Positions 1-13,527 of a stretch of 64,000 nt of DNA are shown here, in pieces (position 1 is the first letter of the stretch; each line of letters opens with the position of its first letter). The notes under the pieces are model-generated. The model saw nothing but the letters and a program-made list of their open reading frames with translations. It made no database searches and was not told the origin of the DNA. The translations under genes and the position numbers were made by a program. Source of the stretch: Siphlonurus alternatus (Eukaryota; Arthropoda; Insecta; Ephemeroptera; Siphlonuridae); the NCBI GenBank assembly GCA_949825025.1, contig OX463786.1:16019309-16083308 (forward strand), given 5' to 3'.

Positions 1-306
1 TTTATTTATAATAAAGCTAAGGTAATTATTGATATTTTATATTCATACCTCTAACTGTAAATTAATAAAACTCTAAATGAAATTAGTGATAACTCTGCAA
101 TACGGGCTTCATTGAAGATACAGAGAAAAGTGGGAGGTATATTTAATTTTTATGTAATACCATAGTAAATTGATAGGTTGAATAAACATTAAAAATTTAT
201 TTATTCATATGAAGTCTGCAATCAAAAAATTTAATGAATGAACATTGAAGACTATTTTAAAATACTGTATTCTAATTATGGTCACATTTTTTTTTTTTTA
301 ATTAAA

Positions 307-976
307 TAGAGTATTGACCTCAAAAATTTTTATTGAAAAAATGGATAGAGGGAGCAAAGTTAGGCCACTGATATTTTTCAGATTTTTTAGAACCCGGGAA
401 GTATTGCTAAAAAGTTTTGCCAAAGTCGGGTTTGAACCCATCCCCCTTTTAGGTTCTATCCTTTTATTAAGGGTAAGGTAACGCCACCAATGTTAAAAAA
501 AATCCCTCTCACAAAAATTCTGAAAAAAATTTAAAATGTTCTCCTCTACACCCCCTATCAGTACCTAAAATATCAGGTATACAAATACGATCTAGTTTTT
601 GAGTTATGAATTTTTAAAGTTGACTAATTTAACATGGGATTTCCATTTCTCCATGTTAAAGTAGTCAACTTTAAAAATTCATAACTCAAAAACTAGATCG
701 TATTTGTATACCTGATATTTTAGGTACTGATAGGGGGTGTAGAGGAGAACATTTTAAATTTTTTTCAGAATTTTTGTGAGAGGGATTTTTTTTAACATTG
801 GTGGCGTTACCTTACCCTTAAGAGTCGTCTGGAGGTGTCACTTTCTCCGTTGTACTTAAAATAACTTTTTTAAAAATAGTTCCCTCACTCTAAAAGACCT
901 GAAAAAAATCAGAGTAGCATAATTTTGCACCCTTTATCCATTTTTGCAATAAAAAATTTTGAGGTTGATGCTCCAT
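307..976. repeat. Foldback element family F1, copy 1 (interrupted)
   Basis: The ends are inverted repeats of each other: near GAGTATTGACCTCAAAA on the left and TTTTGAGGTTGATGCTC on the right, followed inward by ATGGATAGAGGG and its complement. Six further copies occur in this window, so this is an interspersed nonautonomous element. This copy is interrupted at an internal TTAA by a second foldback element (471-817). Confidence 0.8.
471..817. mobile_element. TTAA-flanked foldback element (subfamily a) nested in F1
   Basis: A near-perfect palindrome of about 347 bp begins GGGTAAGGTAACGCCACC and ends with its reverse complement. It is bounded by TTAA on both sides (467-470 and 818-821). Uninterrupted F1 copies have a single TTAA at this point, so the TTAA is a target-site duplication. 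TTAA duplication is typical of piggyBac-like and some Kolobok-like elements. No transposase is present. Confidence 0.8.
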
Positions 977-2175
977 TTATGAACAACATTCTCCCAAGCT
1001 TCCTCCTAGTTACTACAAAAAATTTATTTTAATTCTCATATTGATTGCAAGTATTGCAGTTGCAACAGTTAGACTATACCTCAATGTAAATCAAAATTCA
1101 AATTTTTTATTCAATTTTAATACTAAAGGTATATGATGAACTCAATACATACAAAAGCTTTATAAAATAAACAGTTCATAAATAATAAGGAAAGGGGGGT
1201 CAAAGCATGTTATTGTGAAAAATCATAATAAAGAAAAGAAAAAAAAAATGAAAATAAATAAAATAATAAATACCACACCAAAAAACACCAAAAAAGGTAA
1301 ATAAAATTTCACTTACCAAATATTTATAAATTTCTTACATATGTTAATACATAATTTTTTATTATTTAAAACTATCCATATTATAAACAATAAAAATAAT
1401 TTCTTTATAAGTATTAACATATGCAAAATTATTATTTATTATTAGCCTATTCTAAATTAAATTAGTAATAAAAAAATAGTTTTTTACTTACAAGTTGTAC
1501 AATGTTTACTCTCTCTCAGGGGGCATAATAATTAATCATTATGTTGTTGTTTTTAAAAACCAAATAAAAAAAACTTTAAAAATCTTACCAACTGGAAGAG
1601 TAGACGCCATATATGTGTCTAAAAGCACACTTACACACAAGATGGTAGAGGAGGAAAGGATTTTTTTTTTTTTTTTTTTTAAAGAATACACAAATTTGTT
1701 AATATTTTTTGTTTTGTTTTTACTAGAAAGAAGCTGATTCTACTGTATAAATAAGAAGCCAAGAATAATAATGATAGGTAATAAACATCCTCTAAAATGT
1801 AAATTATTATGGGTAACGCAAGATAGATTTTGGCACATTTACTAGGAAATCTTAATGTTTTGTAGAACCACTGTAAATTCTAGCATGGTTGCCATAAGAT
1901 TTCATGCAATGAAGTAGGCAGCACGAAATATATAATACACCTTTACTGCACAGGTAAATAAAACTATGTGTGTGCCCGACCGAGGGAGCACCATAAGCTT
2001 TATTTTTCCTTAATGAAAATACTGTACGAAATATTGCGAGCTGCGTACTTTAAATGAAAGCTAAAATTGTGCAAAAATACTTGCGTCTTTTTAAAGAATA
2101 AAAATAAACCATGTAAATCCATTGTAAATGTTCTAAGGTGAGAATTTTTTTCAGTGGAACAGAAAAAAATTACTC
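977..2175. other. AT-rich noncoding stretch
   Basis: I see no gene here. The stretch holds A- and T-runs (for example the long T-run near 1660-1680) and a small imperfect inverted repeat near 1330-1425 built around ACATATGTTAATAC. Confidence 0.5.
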
Positions 2176-2179
2176 TTAA

Positions 2180-2533
2180 AGAAGGGGAACCGCTTCAGCT
2201 TTTATATTTTTAATGTTTTATAAATAATGTCAAACTTACTTGTGCACCAAAAAAATAGTCAGCACTCTCAGCCTTCCACCAGTTCAGCAGTTGACATTCA
2301 AAAAGCGCGCCAAAGAAAATTGGGGCTTATGACGTCAAGATCAACGATTGGTTGCGCTTGACCTATCATGGCGCTTGACGTCATAAGCCCCAATTTTCTT
2401 TGGCGCTCTTTTTGAATGTCAACTGCTGAACTGGTAGAAGGAGGAGGGTGGTGACTATTTTTTTCGTGCACAAGTAAGTTTGACATTATTTATAAAACAT
2501 TAAAAATATAAAAGCTGAAGCGGTTCCCCTCCT
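2180..2533. mobile_element. TTAA-flanked foldback element, GGGGAACCGCTTCAG ends
   Basis: Both arms of about 160 bp are nearly identical in inverted orientation. The termini are AGAAGGGGAACCGCTTCAG and its complement with one or two mismatches. TTAA lies immediately outside each end (2176-2179, 2534-2537). The arms carry TGACGTCA-like sequences either side of the centre. No protein is encoded. Confidence 0.75.
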
Positions 2534-2537
2534 TTAA

Positions 2538-5500
2538 AATAGATTAGAGGATGTTTGAATAGGTATGTTAGAAAACATAGATAGGTGAGCTAAGAGCCAA
2601 GAAATGTTATTTTTCCAGATCTAAATTAAAGAATTGCTGAAGAAATTTTCACATTTATATTTTTTTTTTAAAAGTAGCACTTTATCATTTCTTTTTTTGG
2701 GAAAAAAATATTTACCTTATTATTTTTGTCTTTAAATTAAAAATATATAAGGAATATTTTTTATGCTAAAAATATTTAATTATTAATTATGCATACAAAT
2801 AAAACATAGCCATTAAATATAGAATTATTAAGTTTTTTTAAAAATATATTATTATCAGGGGGCACTAATTTATGATTTGAACACTTGCTATTTAAAATTT
2901 AGCTGTGAATTATATTAATAAAATCAAACATGCAAGTGCCGTTTAAAAGAAAAAAAAAAATCAAGGAACTTAATAACTCTAAAAAATAAGGCTGGTATAT
3001 GTACACTTTTTCTCCTTGTGACAACAAAAAAAATAAAACTAAGAAACAAAAAAATATATATTTTTTCACTTTGTTTTTTTTTAAAATGGCACAAAAATAT
3101 GATTTAAGAATAATAAAAAAATTGTCTTACCCTTGTCTTATGGCATTGTGGCACGTGAATCATAATATAGTAATAATAATAATAAAAAACCGTTACCCAT
3201 GTTTTGATTATACAATCAGTCCAATCCAAGAGTGTTGGTAGTACTAAATATAATATTTTTTTTTGTAAGGGTCTGTACATTTTTATTAAAACATTACTTC
3301 CAAAATGTACCGACACATATAATAATATAAAAAAGATAGAAAAATTTTTGTACCTTGTTTTTTTTTATACGATCTATTTTTTTTTTTTTTTTTTTTTTTT
3401 TTGGGACATAGTATTTTTTTTAATGGTATTGGATCCCTGCTCTTCAATCACAGCCTTGGGTGATGCCATCTGTCAGAAAACACTCGAAATTGAGCGTACG
3501 TAGCGTGCTTGTTTTAATTAAATTATTAGTCAAAACCATATTTAAAATTAAAAAATAGAAAACCATGTAATCATTAACTTCAAGTATTTTATCTAGCAAG
3601 AACTAATTTACTATACTATTCAAGTTACTTTATATGTTTTCCACCAGGTATTCATCTAATATTAATCCTTAATCGGCTAAATAACTATTTTGAAATGGCT
3701 AGATTGGATGCTCTACTTCTTACCTGTCGAAGATTGGAAATTCATCATTTAATCTATCAGCAAATTTGCCAAAAATTTACCTACCTACTGTTAGCTGCAA
3801 TGCAAAGGAAATGCTTAAAATACGTAAAGAGATCAAAATGGATGCTAGCAACCCTGATGGATTTTGAAAGAAGTAAAATTTCCTATTATATTTCAAATAT
3901 AAAAATTATTAATGACTCAATATATCCTGCATGACAAAAATAAACTTTAAAAAATATATCACGGTCTAACAGTGAAAAGAATGCAATGCAAAATTAGAGT
4001 GAAATTATAATTATGAGGTTTACAAAAATATGTTTTATCTCCCAAAAAACAGAGTAAAACAAACACAATAATATCCCACAAGTAAACCTTTCCATACAAT
4101 CACAATAATTAAGACTGCATGTTTCAAGTAATATAACGTATATTATTGATAGTTGACTTCACATTTAATAAGTATATCAAAATTTATAATTTTGAAACAA
4201 GCAGTCATAAAACAGTAATACACTACCAATATCAACTAATATATCATACTACACATATAAATAAATTTGTATTAGTTACAAAAATTTATTAGGTTATCTC
4301 TCACTGGTGTTCTCAAATTATATTATTTGTCTTTGGAATCATAAAATTAGAGAATTTTTCAGTTTGCCGTAGTCATTTTGTTTGAAAAGCAGGCTAGCTT
4401 TGAAGTCTAATGGAAACTGGAAATTTTCCATGGCAACGGCTTCCAAACCTTCTCGTTAAGTTATTGTTTAAGTTATACATAGCAGAAAGACTGTCTATAC
4501 GTAAAAACAGCTTAAATTAAATCAAATTTCAAGACACCAATGACAAATATATTCCAACAAGAACTTATCCTAAACCTCCTACCTTCACTTACATAAAATA
4601 ATAATAATAATAATAACTAACGTCCATGTTAAGAAAATAATAATAAATAAATTAACTGTATTAGTATAATGAATGGTTTGGTTTTCTATTCAAAATTTTA
4701 ATTGAGACATACAAAATATTTAGAAATAAACCAAGTTCAAAATATTATAGGACAACTTTAAAAAATAAAAGAAATGTAATCACTTGGTTTTAATTTTTTT
4801 GTTAAACAATCAATTTTTACAGATGGTTTTGACTAATTAAAACTCGAAAACATTTATTTAAATAAACTATTTTTTAATAATAAAAAAGGAGGAATGGTTT
4901 AAATTAATAATGGGGGTTATATAATTTGAAAACTAAGGATGCCTAGAAAAAAAAAAATCATTTAAATAATTTTTATTATTATTATAAAAAAAAACTCTTT
5001 AATTTGTTAATGTTCAACAAATTTTACATATTCCGTCCATGCATACAAGGAGAAAAAGTTGTACATACCTTTACTGTAATATTTGTATACTTCTTATTGG
5101 TCCACGCTCCATATAATCATCAATTCCATATTTATCAATCATCGTAGGAGATGTATGTATCTCTGAGAAAATAAAATAGGCACGTTAAATCCTGCACTGA
5201 GATATGTTTAATTTTTTTTGTTTTTGTTTTGTAAAACAGAAATGATTTTAAATCAAACAATAGGTAAATTTAAAATTAAGGAAGCCCTTTGTTCCAAGTA
5301 CAATAAGTCAATAAAAAAATTTAATATGGTTTTTGTCATCCATGTTCAAGCTCGTAGTCAGCCAATGAGGAAGGTCGTTGCAAACTGCCTACCAATGACG
5401 GAAGACATAACAACTACGATAGAAACCACATGAAATATGACAGGCAGTAGGAGGTTTAAGTTACCCTGACTCCACGGCACAGTTGGGCACAGTTACCCTT

Positions 5501-7377
5501 CACAGTTTAACTAAATGTGACTCCCAGTCAGTTACAGTTCACTCTCAAGATTTACATGTAAATTCAACTTGATTCAACTGTACATCCCAATTTAGACCAG
5601 CCACAAGGGGATTATGAACTAGGCTGCCAAGTTCAAATAACATTGGAAAAACACATGAATATTGAACTGGGTAGCTAACTGTGTCGTGGAGTACATAATT
5701 ATAAAATTTTTACTCATTGTTTGATATAAGTTATTCATTTCCCTCTAAACAAAAAAAAAAATTTTAATTCATTTTACAACACTGATAATAAGAATGAAGT
5801 AAATAAATTTAGCTGAACACTGATATTAAAAGAAGCTGATTAATATATGTATTATGAAAGTTTTAAAATTTAATCTGCATAATTTATTCTTTCATGTCAC
5901 TATTTTTTATTTACAATATTAAAAATTATAATTTTACTCTAACATTTAAACTTGCATTCAGCTTAATTTACTACATATTGAGTACTTTAATTTTCAAATT
6001 AATGTGAGACTCACTCACTGCTCTATATAACCTGGTATTGGCCTTGCAATACTGCGATAACTGTAAAATACAAACATCAAACATGTTAAATAAAACACCA
6101 TAAAATCCGTAAATTAAATATATTCAGGGCTTTTCTGATCAAATAAGTCAAAAATATTAAGTTGATAATTTATTAACATTAATTATATAATTTTATTTAT
6201 GGAATCTTAATAATTATTATGACTTCTTCAATACAGTTAAGCCCTGGGTTCTTTAAATTTGTGTTTCTTGGGGAAACATTTCATTAAAAATAATTTTTAT
6301 TTTTTATATAACAGCTATAAACTGTACTTTGAAAATACTACCCTTTGAAAGTTCCGTTGAGCATTTGCAAAATTTATACCTATTAAAACCTTGAGTAAAC
6401 AGTAATTAAAATTATATTAAAATTTTGCTTTTAAATATGTATAAATAGTCTTCAAATATAATAATATATTCCTGCAATATCTCTATATTTTGAATAGTTG
6501 AATGCATTATTTATCAAATAATGACACAAAAAAATAACATTGCAAACAGGAAATGTGAAACAAGGCCATTTCATCACAAAACATACAAAAAAAAAAAAAA
6601 ATAAAAATAAAATAATTCAGCAATTTGCATATCCTATCTGACTGATTGGTATAATTTTAACTTTTCTGTAACCTTCTAACTCTACTTCCTGAATGAATAT
6701 TTAAATATTTTCAAACATTAAAATGTCATTTAGAAATGTGCAGAAAATTTTATTTTTTGTTTCTCTTCTACTTTAAGTTGTTTATATTACCAAACTATAA
6801 TATTACAAAAGGTCAAACAAACCTTATCTGCAATTCTCACAAAAATTACAAACTATTCTGTTTGTTTTTAAACCACCAAGTGTACTCAGTTATAGTAGAA
6901 AGCAAAACAAAAATCCCATTTAATGGATTCTGTCAATTTTTAAAAAAAAAACTACACCACAAGCTAGAGGTGTAAAATAAACTTCGTAAATATTATATCA
7001 TAGCAGGATAAAATTTAGTGTATTGGTAAACAATGTATACATATAAAGAGAGGAATCAATTTCCATATCCCTAGACAGCCTAAAACAGTAGACATAGACG
7101 GGAGGAACCATTTTTTACAGACTTAAGTCCATAATCCCTGCAAGTAGTCAAGTGCAACTGATTGTAGTTATGAGGAAATAAGTTTCCACAGAAACATATA
7201 GATGTCATGAAAAACCTAAACATTTGATTATTAAAGTGCTGAGAGTTAGGATCACCACAGACTTAAGTCCATTTAAAAATACTCTAGATATTACCAACAC
7301 AGACTTTTAGGTCCATTTACAAGGATTTTAAATGTTAAATCTGCCGCTTCACAGAAGGGAGGGAGCAAGAGACTTAC
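2538..7377. other. Long AT-rich stretch without a confident gene
   Basis: I find no convincing coding exon. T-runs occur near 3380-3402. The motif CAGACTTAAGTCCAT recurs near 7118 and 7257, with a looser match near 7305. On the minus strand two short segments (6019-6060 and 5069-5162) have good splice sites but no recognisable protein. The stretch probably lies within the large downstream intron(s) of the minus-strand TIA-1/TIAR gene. Confidence 0.4.
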
Positions 7378-10300
7378 CTCTCGGATGATCTTGCAGCCCT
7401 TGACTGACCCAATTTGCGAGAAGAGAGCGCAAATGAGGTCTTCAGACACTGACGCATCGAGGTTTCCAACGTACCTGTGGAGATAACAACATATTGTAAC
7501 CAAGGGCTGGGGAAAATCTAATTCAGATAGTATCAAAATAAGTAGCACTTCCTGCCCGCTTCATTTTGATAAAAGATTGAACATAAGGTAATTTTCTCCG
7601 GGAGGGGAATATAGAAAGAAAAATACTATATACTCATTGGGTCAATCATAATGTTAACTGCAGTTTATGAAGATTATTTACTTCAAAAACAATAATTTTA
7701 AATTAAGTTGAAATTTAAAATGAAACAGAATTAAGCTTCCTGGGCATCTAACTTAAAATTTTTCTATATGTACGAAGAATTACATTTTTTGTTAATTCTA
7801 ATTTAACAAAAATACTATTAATTAATGATAAAAATACATCAAATGCAGACATTACAACATAATCTGAAAATGCTATTATACGTACAACACAAAGCACACT
7901 TTGCATTACCGTTGCATCATACTTACAGCGTACGAGGATTGCTCTCTTCGTTAAGTCCCTAAAATCATAAGACAACCAAATTTAAGTTAAGTTACTGCAT
8001 TGTGACATAGCTGAGAAAATTAAATGCATCAAACGCTAGCTACACTGTTGTTAAATTTCTGAATTAAACCATACATAGACTTTGCATAAAAGTCTGAAAT
8101 CTTGTATGGTCTTTGGTATGCCACTTTTACAGCTGATCAACCAAATTTAAACCTACCATTGGGCATACAAATAGCTAGAGTTAAACATTTTTGTTATGTT
8201 TTTTACGGAGAGTCAAATATAAAAAAATTGTAGTCTAATAATGGTGAATACAACTAGCATTATAAATTAGAAATCTGAATCTATGGACAAAACTAATTTT
8301 TTCTTCCCTGCAAAGTGTTCATCAACCTAGGTGAGTTATTTTAACATTCATAGGGTTTGTGTCGCCATAACTGCAATCTCGCAGTCCATTACCGGTTGTG
8401 AAACGGTCCATAACTAGTAGGTTCAAAACTAGGGTAGCTGAGATCCAAACATTCCCAAAGTGAATCAACTGATTTCAAATTTCAGTTGCGACATGTTGAG
8501 AGAAAAATCTCACAACCTCTCGCAACTTAGCGTCAACGGTCAGTAATTACCACGAAATGTAATTCAAAATTGTGAAGTCATTCTTTGGTTGAGAGCCAAT
8601 GTGTATTTCACAACTGGTACGGACTGCAACCTGATTTGACTGCAGTACTGAAGACAGTAGCGCCACCAGCCATTTGAAAAATTTCACTTTTGGAGTCTTG
8701 AATTGAATTAAAGACTATAAAAGCAGTTTCTTGTTCAAAATAATATGAATTGATAATGAAAGGATTCAATCAATTGCATTATCACCAGGCGTGATGATTG
8801 ACAATCATTGTTGTCGATATTTAGAATTTACTTTCTGTAAGCTCTCTGTGTATATAAAGGCATTTATTGAATTCTTCTCCATATGGTTCAATACTGTATG
8901 AATACCGTACTACTATACAGTATATATTGATTTACAAGAATGAGCACTTGCAACATATATTATGTAGTATAATAAATTAGTGGGACAGCATGTAGACGTG
9001 ACACCATGCAATCACTCCGTCTTTATTATTTTTATGACTCCGTACTCTGTACAATGTGCATTTACATACACCACATACACTACGTTTACATGACGTTGTT
9101 TAATGTGTATTCGTTGACGACGGATAATGTTATTCTTATGAGGCGTCGTCAACGAATACGCATTAAACACCGTCATGTAAACGTAGTGATAGTCCTGTTT
9201 CGGACCCCCTTAAGACATTTCGCACTTTTAACAATATTTATTTGCCATATTTAAGGTTTTTAAAAATTCAAAAAAATTATAAACATGCTTAATGGAATGT
9301 AGCAGTTAAGTTCATCATAATTTTAGCTACATATCAGAGCATCTCTTTGAGTAAAAAAAAAAAAAAATGTGCCGAGGGAATGATTTTTGAAAAAGTGCCG
9401 GTTTTGGATTTGACATGTTATTTAAACGTTTTGTTATGTTTTATAACAAATATATGAATAAAAAAATACTATTTTTGAAAAAACCCTGTTTTTACTCGTT
9501 TTTGATTTTTTTTTTTTTTTTTTAATCAGTAAAAAAAATAGCAAGGTACTGTATTGCAGTTGTTATTTTCATGGAAGGGAGAGTTTGGTTAATCAGTTAC
9601 AATTTTCTTTTTTTACTTTTTTTGCCTATAAGGAGCCTAAAAGCAGGTCGGAACCAAAACAGGGCTAAAATCCAAAACTGGGCTGTGCACTGTATGCATA
9701 CTATAATTTTTTAAACTCAAATTAAGAGCCACAGTAAATGTATTAGAAAGTTTTTGGGATTTATCAATTATTTCTTTAATAAATTTAATAGTATGCATAC
9801 TATATTGAAGAAATGCTAAGACAGGCCTTTTTATTTACAATTTGATAAAGTAAGTTCAATGTATCACACAATATAATGTATGCATACTGCATCATATAAT
9901 GACTCTTAATGTAAGCTATATGCATTGTACTTTATCAGGGTTATAAAAATATTGACTACAGTATGCACATGTATACATGCACTGCATTCATACACGTATG
10001 CAAACTGTATGCATACACAAATATGCCACTGCAGAGCTCTATAAATTGTCAAATTATTAAAATTAATTTATTTTAAAAAAACGTCCATATGTTGTGTGCA
10101 TATTAATTTTACTGCAAAGGTTTTCAGTGGCAAACTGAGTATATTAAGTATACTGATAATGTAAATAAAATTTTAAGGAAAACAAAATATTATGCTAAAT
10201 CAAATAAAAAATGTTTATAAAAAAGCTTCCTGCTGCAGTCATGTCAAAATGTTGCCGGTTTTGCAAGAAAGAAATCGAAAGTGTTTGAGAGAAATAAAAA

Positions 10301-10427
10301 AAAAATATATTTGACTGGTTTACTCAAAGCATATCGTACTAATTGTTATAAGGAATATAAATATAAAATTTAGCTTTCATTTTTTAATAAATGCAATTCA
10401 ATTTTTAACTTTTACCTGACCAGCCAT
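7378..10427 (-). CDS. TIAR: TIA-1/TIAR (Rox8-like) RNA-binding protein, first three coding exons
   Basis: Exons read on the minus strand are 10427-10416 (encodes MAGQ), 7958-7927 (32 bp) and 7474-7378 (97 bp), all with GT-AG borders and continuous phase. The joined peptide starts MAGQGLNEESNPRTLYVGNL and continues DASVSEDL, then ends near GCKIIRE. This is the beginning of RRM1: the RNP2 motif LYVGNL is visible, and the wording matches TIA-1/TIAR/Rox8 proteins. These bind U-rich RNA, promote U1 recruitment at weak 5' splice sites and assemble stress granules. The start codon is inferred from the in-frame ATG directly before a good donor (CAG|gtaaaa). The next expected exon, encoding the rest of RRM1, was not found between 1 and 7377, so it is probably left of the window. 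RRM2, RRM3 and the C-terminus are not visible. I am sure of the family but less sure of exon 1. Confidence 0.8.
8381..8627. repeat. Foldback element in TIAR intron 1
   Basis: The left end GCAGTCCATTACCGGTTGTG and the right end are imperfect inverted repeats; the right end read in reverse is GCAGTCCGTACCAGTTGTG. The element lies in the first intron of the minus-strand TIA-1/TIAR gene. No target duplication is evident. Confidence 0.55.
9078..9188. repeat. Short foldback element
   Basis: Arms of about 45 bp are inverted copies: CACTACGTTTACATGACG on the left and its complement on the right. They surround a spacer of about 20 bp. The element abuts the dispersed repeat at 9190-9700. Confidence 0.65.
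9190..9700 (+). repeat. Dispersed repeat R1, copy 1
   Basis: The segment running from CGGACCCCCTTAAGAC through the ACAGGGCTAAAATCC end reappears reverse-complemented at about 33,765-34,345. Shared blocks include CTTAAGACATTT, the region around GAGCATCTCT and GCCTATAAGGAG. There is no coding capacity and the class is unknown. Confidence 0.6.
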
Positions 10428-10581
10428 GATCAATTTTTTGATCGTAATCAAGCTGCAATGAAAGCTATCAAAAAAGCCTACACATGCGCATTTCAAACAC
10501 TTCAATGCGGCAAATTATATAGTTTTAACATATTTTTATTACTGATTTATAATCTTTATGTATTAATCTATTATTAAATGT

Positions 10582-11061
10582 ATGAATTATAAGTTAATTG
10601 TACTTATTTCTAGTAATTTACCTGCCACGACATTGCTATCAAAAAATTTTAACAAATTTTCACAACACAGACGATGCGCCAACTTTGCTGTAATGCGGTG
10701 CAGTATTCTTGAAGTTGAGCATCGAAATAGCTTTCAGCGCGCACTATTTTTAAGCATCTATTTTTAGTTCTTTTACCAAGTTTTTTTTTAACATATTTAA
10801 TTATTTGAGTTATTTTAAGAATTTCATCACATTCTTTGTTTTATCATCTAAATAAAATATAAACGCATAATATATATTTATTTTAACTCATTTTATTCTA
10901 GGTCCTAGGTAAAATACGTATCAAATTATTGTTACTACCGCTGCATGCATATACTGTACGCGATGGCATCATGATCAAAAAAGTGAAAAATATAAATAAT
11001 AATAAAATTATTAATTGTTTTATTATATTACAGTTAACAATGAAAAAGCAAGAAGTAAAAG

Positions 11062-11144
<83 letters not shown>

Positions 11145-12149
11145 CTTGAGCAGCTAGTAAAGCTAAATTAATTAAATTATCCCATTAATCTTTATACATT
11201 AACTAAATAATATATATTATAATTATATTAATGATTAATAATGACATATTGTCAGTGTGCTGTTAAAGTCCTTGCTCCTATATTTATTTTTTTATTTATA
11301 TAATAATAATAGCTATATATATAGGTATATATAAAATAAATGTTCGTAAATGCACAATTGATTCGATCATGAATCAATTAAATAATACATAATGCAACAA
11401 AATATATTATCTAGCCATTATAAAATTATAAATAATCACTAAATTTAATGAAATTTTTATCAACAATTTACTTAAATGTCTTTTCATTTTTAAAATATTT
11501 ACATATTCGTGTAATGCATTACAACAATTTATTACAATTAAAGCGTCTTATATCGTCCGTTGTGAATAGATTTTTCATAACCCTAGTAAAGTTCAGGAAA
11601 CGTGGAAACCTCAGTCAGGATGGTCGGTAATGTCATTTACTCATGCATTAATTTATATAAGAGAAATTTTAGGGCACATAATGTTTAATCATGTTGTAAG
11701 CTGTTCAGTTGATATAAATTTTAAAAATAATTAATAAAATCTCTTGCAAAAGCAATGTATAATATAAATAAATTATAATACACGCTGATTTTTTACTACA
11801 TAATATATAATATATATTATAAGAAAATAAGAAAAATCATGACAGAGTTAAATTGTTTAAAATAAGACTTGAAAATTTAACTCAAATGAAATTCTATGCA
11901 AAAAAACGCCGAAAACGCGTCAACATTTTTTTTTTTTTTTTTTGGCAAATTTTACATGCATTTTTTTTATTATATATTATATAGGATATAATATAATGTA
12001 ATATCGTAATATCTTATATATTATTTTTACTGGTGGATTTAAAGCAGAGGTGCTATCACAAAAAAAAAAATAAAACAAAGAAAATAGTTCCATGATTCTA
12101 TTATATATGGAATCGATAATTCGATAGACGAAAAATTCTATCTCTCGAT
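10582..12149. other. AT-rich noncoding stretch with TA microsatellite
   Basis: No gene is seen. A TA dinucleotide tract of about 75 bp occupies roughly 11,067-11,141, and T-runs occur near 11,927-11,944. Confidence 0.5.
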
Positions 12150-12470
12150 CACCAGGTTCACCGGAGGAGAACCTGGGAAACCTAAAAAAATATCCAAATT
12201 CAGAGAACGCATCGTTTAATATGGAGCCTTACCTGACAAACAACCTCATCGAAAAAAATACACCGCATATATGGTATGAAAAAAATAGATATAGCAATGT
12301 TCCATATATGGCTCTCGAGCTTCTCAAAGAACAAATTAATATTTTTAAACATTTTTTCTTTAAAACTCAATCCATGGGACATCGCTATAATATATATATT
12401 TATACAACATGAATTATATTTTTTTTTTCTTTTTTTGTTAATCGAGGGTTATATTTGTCAGGTATAATAA
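12150..12470. repeat. Degenerate relative of the 27.5-28.1 kb foldback
   Basis: The segment containing GCCTTACCTGACAAA, AAAAATACACCG and GGTATGAAAAAAATA matches the arm of the element at 27481-28127 with scattered differences. The complementary arm is partly present near 12,440-12,480 (TCGAGGGTTATATTTGTCAG). Confidence 0.5.
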
Positions 12471-12724
12471 GTAATAAGGCCCCATATAATATATAATTAT
12501 GTTAAATTTCTCCCTGATGGTATAAATTAAATATAGCTATAAGTGATGTGGTTAATTCCGTAAACCGCATTTTTTTTATCGTAACTTTTGGACTTAATTA
12601 TTTCATCACCAAAATTTAGTATTTAATTGTAGTTTTTGTATATTATATAATATGATAGGATGTTTAAGAATTAAAAGAATTTTGTGGCAAATTGAAGGGT
12701 CAATCGTCAACCGTACGCGTCGTG

Positions 12725-12892
12725 CAGGCGCGGATTCAGAAAAAAATTTCGGGGGGTTGGGGGGGCTGCCTCCATAAGGCCAATATTAAAAACAAATTGG
12801 AGTGGGGGAAATGCCTATATTGCCCATGTTAAATCCAAAATTTCGGGGGGGGGGGCTGCAGTCCCCCCCAGCCCCCCCTGGATCCGCGCCTG
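12725..12892. mobile_element. Short hAT-type MITE with CAGGCGCGGAT ends
   Basis: The termini CAGGCGCGGATTCAG and CTGGATCCGCGCCTG are inverted repeats. The interior is a G-run/C-run foldback. CAGG-GCGGATCCAG ends are characteristic of widespread nonautonomous hAT elements. The flanks (CGTCGTG left, CGTATGTG right) are only an approximate duplication, so target-site evidence is weak. Confidence 0.6.
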
Positions 12893-13345
12893 CGTATGTG
12901 ATAAAAATAACTTGAATGAATCGTATTATATATTGCAAAAATTAATTGTGCCTTTGTGCCATCATGCATTCTGATAATTTTAAGCTGCATATGCATGGCA
13001 TGCATGCATGGTGTGTTTTCCATCATACGAACCAATATTATTGATACACCCTGTTCCCCCACCTATAATCATGATGAATATATTATAAGGATATATAATA
13101 TATATGCCATACGACATTGGTACGTGGTTTAAAATTATAAGAAATATTAAATTATTTAAAAAAATTAAATTGTGGATGAAATTTTAGATATTTTTTTTAT
13201 AAGTTATATATTTTCTCAGAGGCCCTATATAGGCCCGGGTCTCTGATGATCGATATTTTCTAGCTGCAATGAAAACCTTAATTATATTCTAAATATAAAT
13301 AAAAACTATTATATATATGGCATGCCATCATGCCATATGACCCAA

Positions 13346-13400
13346 GATATATATATATATATATATATATATTATTTATTTATTTATTTATTTATTTATT
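13346..13400. repeat. TA/TTTA microsatellite
   Basis: A TA run is followed by tandem TTTA units. It lies about 130 bp upstream of a SINE copy. Confidence 0.8.
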
Positions 13401-13527
13401 AAATCTTTCATAGGCTGAAAATACAATATTATTAATATAATATAATATAATAATATACAATATAATATTATTATACTCTCTTATAAATTATTTCTGTATA
13501 AAAATTAATAAAATAATAATAAAATAA

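Noticed and set aside
3420..3483. Minus-strand segment with a good acceptor (TTTTCTGACAG) followed by an open frame starting MASPKAVIEE
   Set aside because: The frame runs straight into a long A/T homopolymer with no donor or poly(A) signal, so it is too weak to call an exon.
3695..3934. 79-codon plus-strand ORF
   Set aside because: Two frames are open over the same bases and neither matches a family I know; probably chance or an old element remnant.
12725..12892. Claim of an exact 8-bp target duplication for the GC-rich hAT-type MITE
   Set aside because: The flanks CGTCGTG and CGTATGTG are only similar with a gap, so I report the element by its termini alone.
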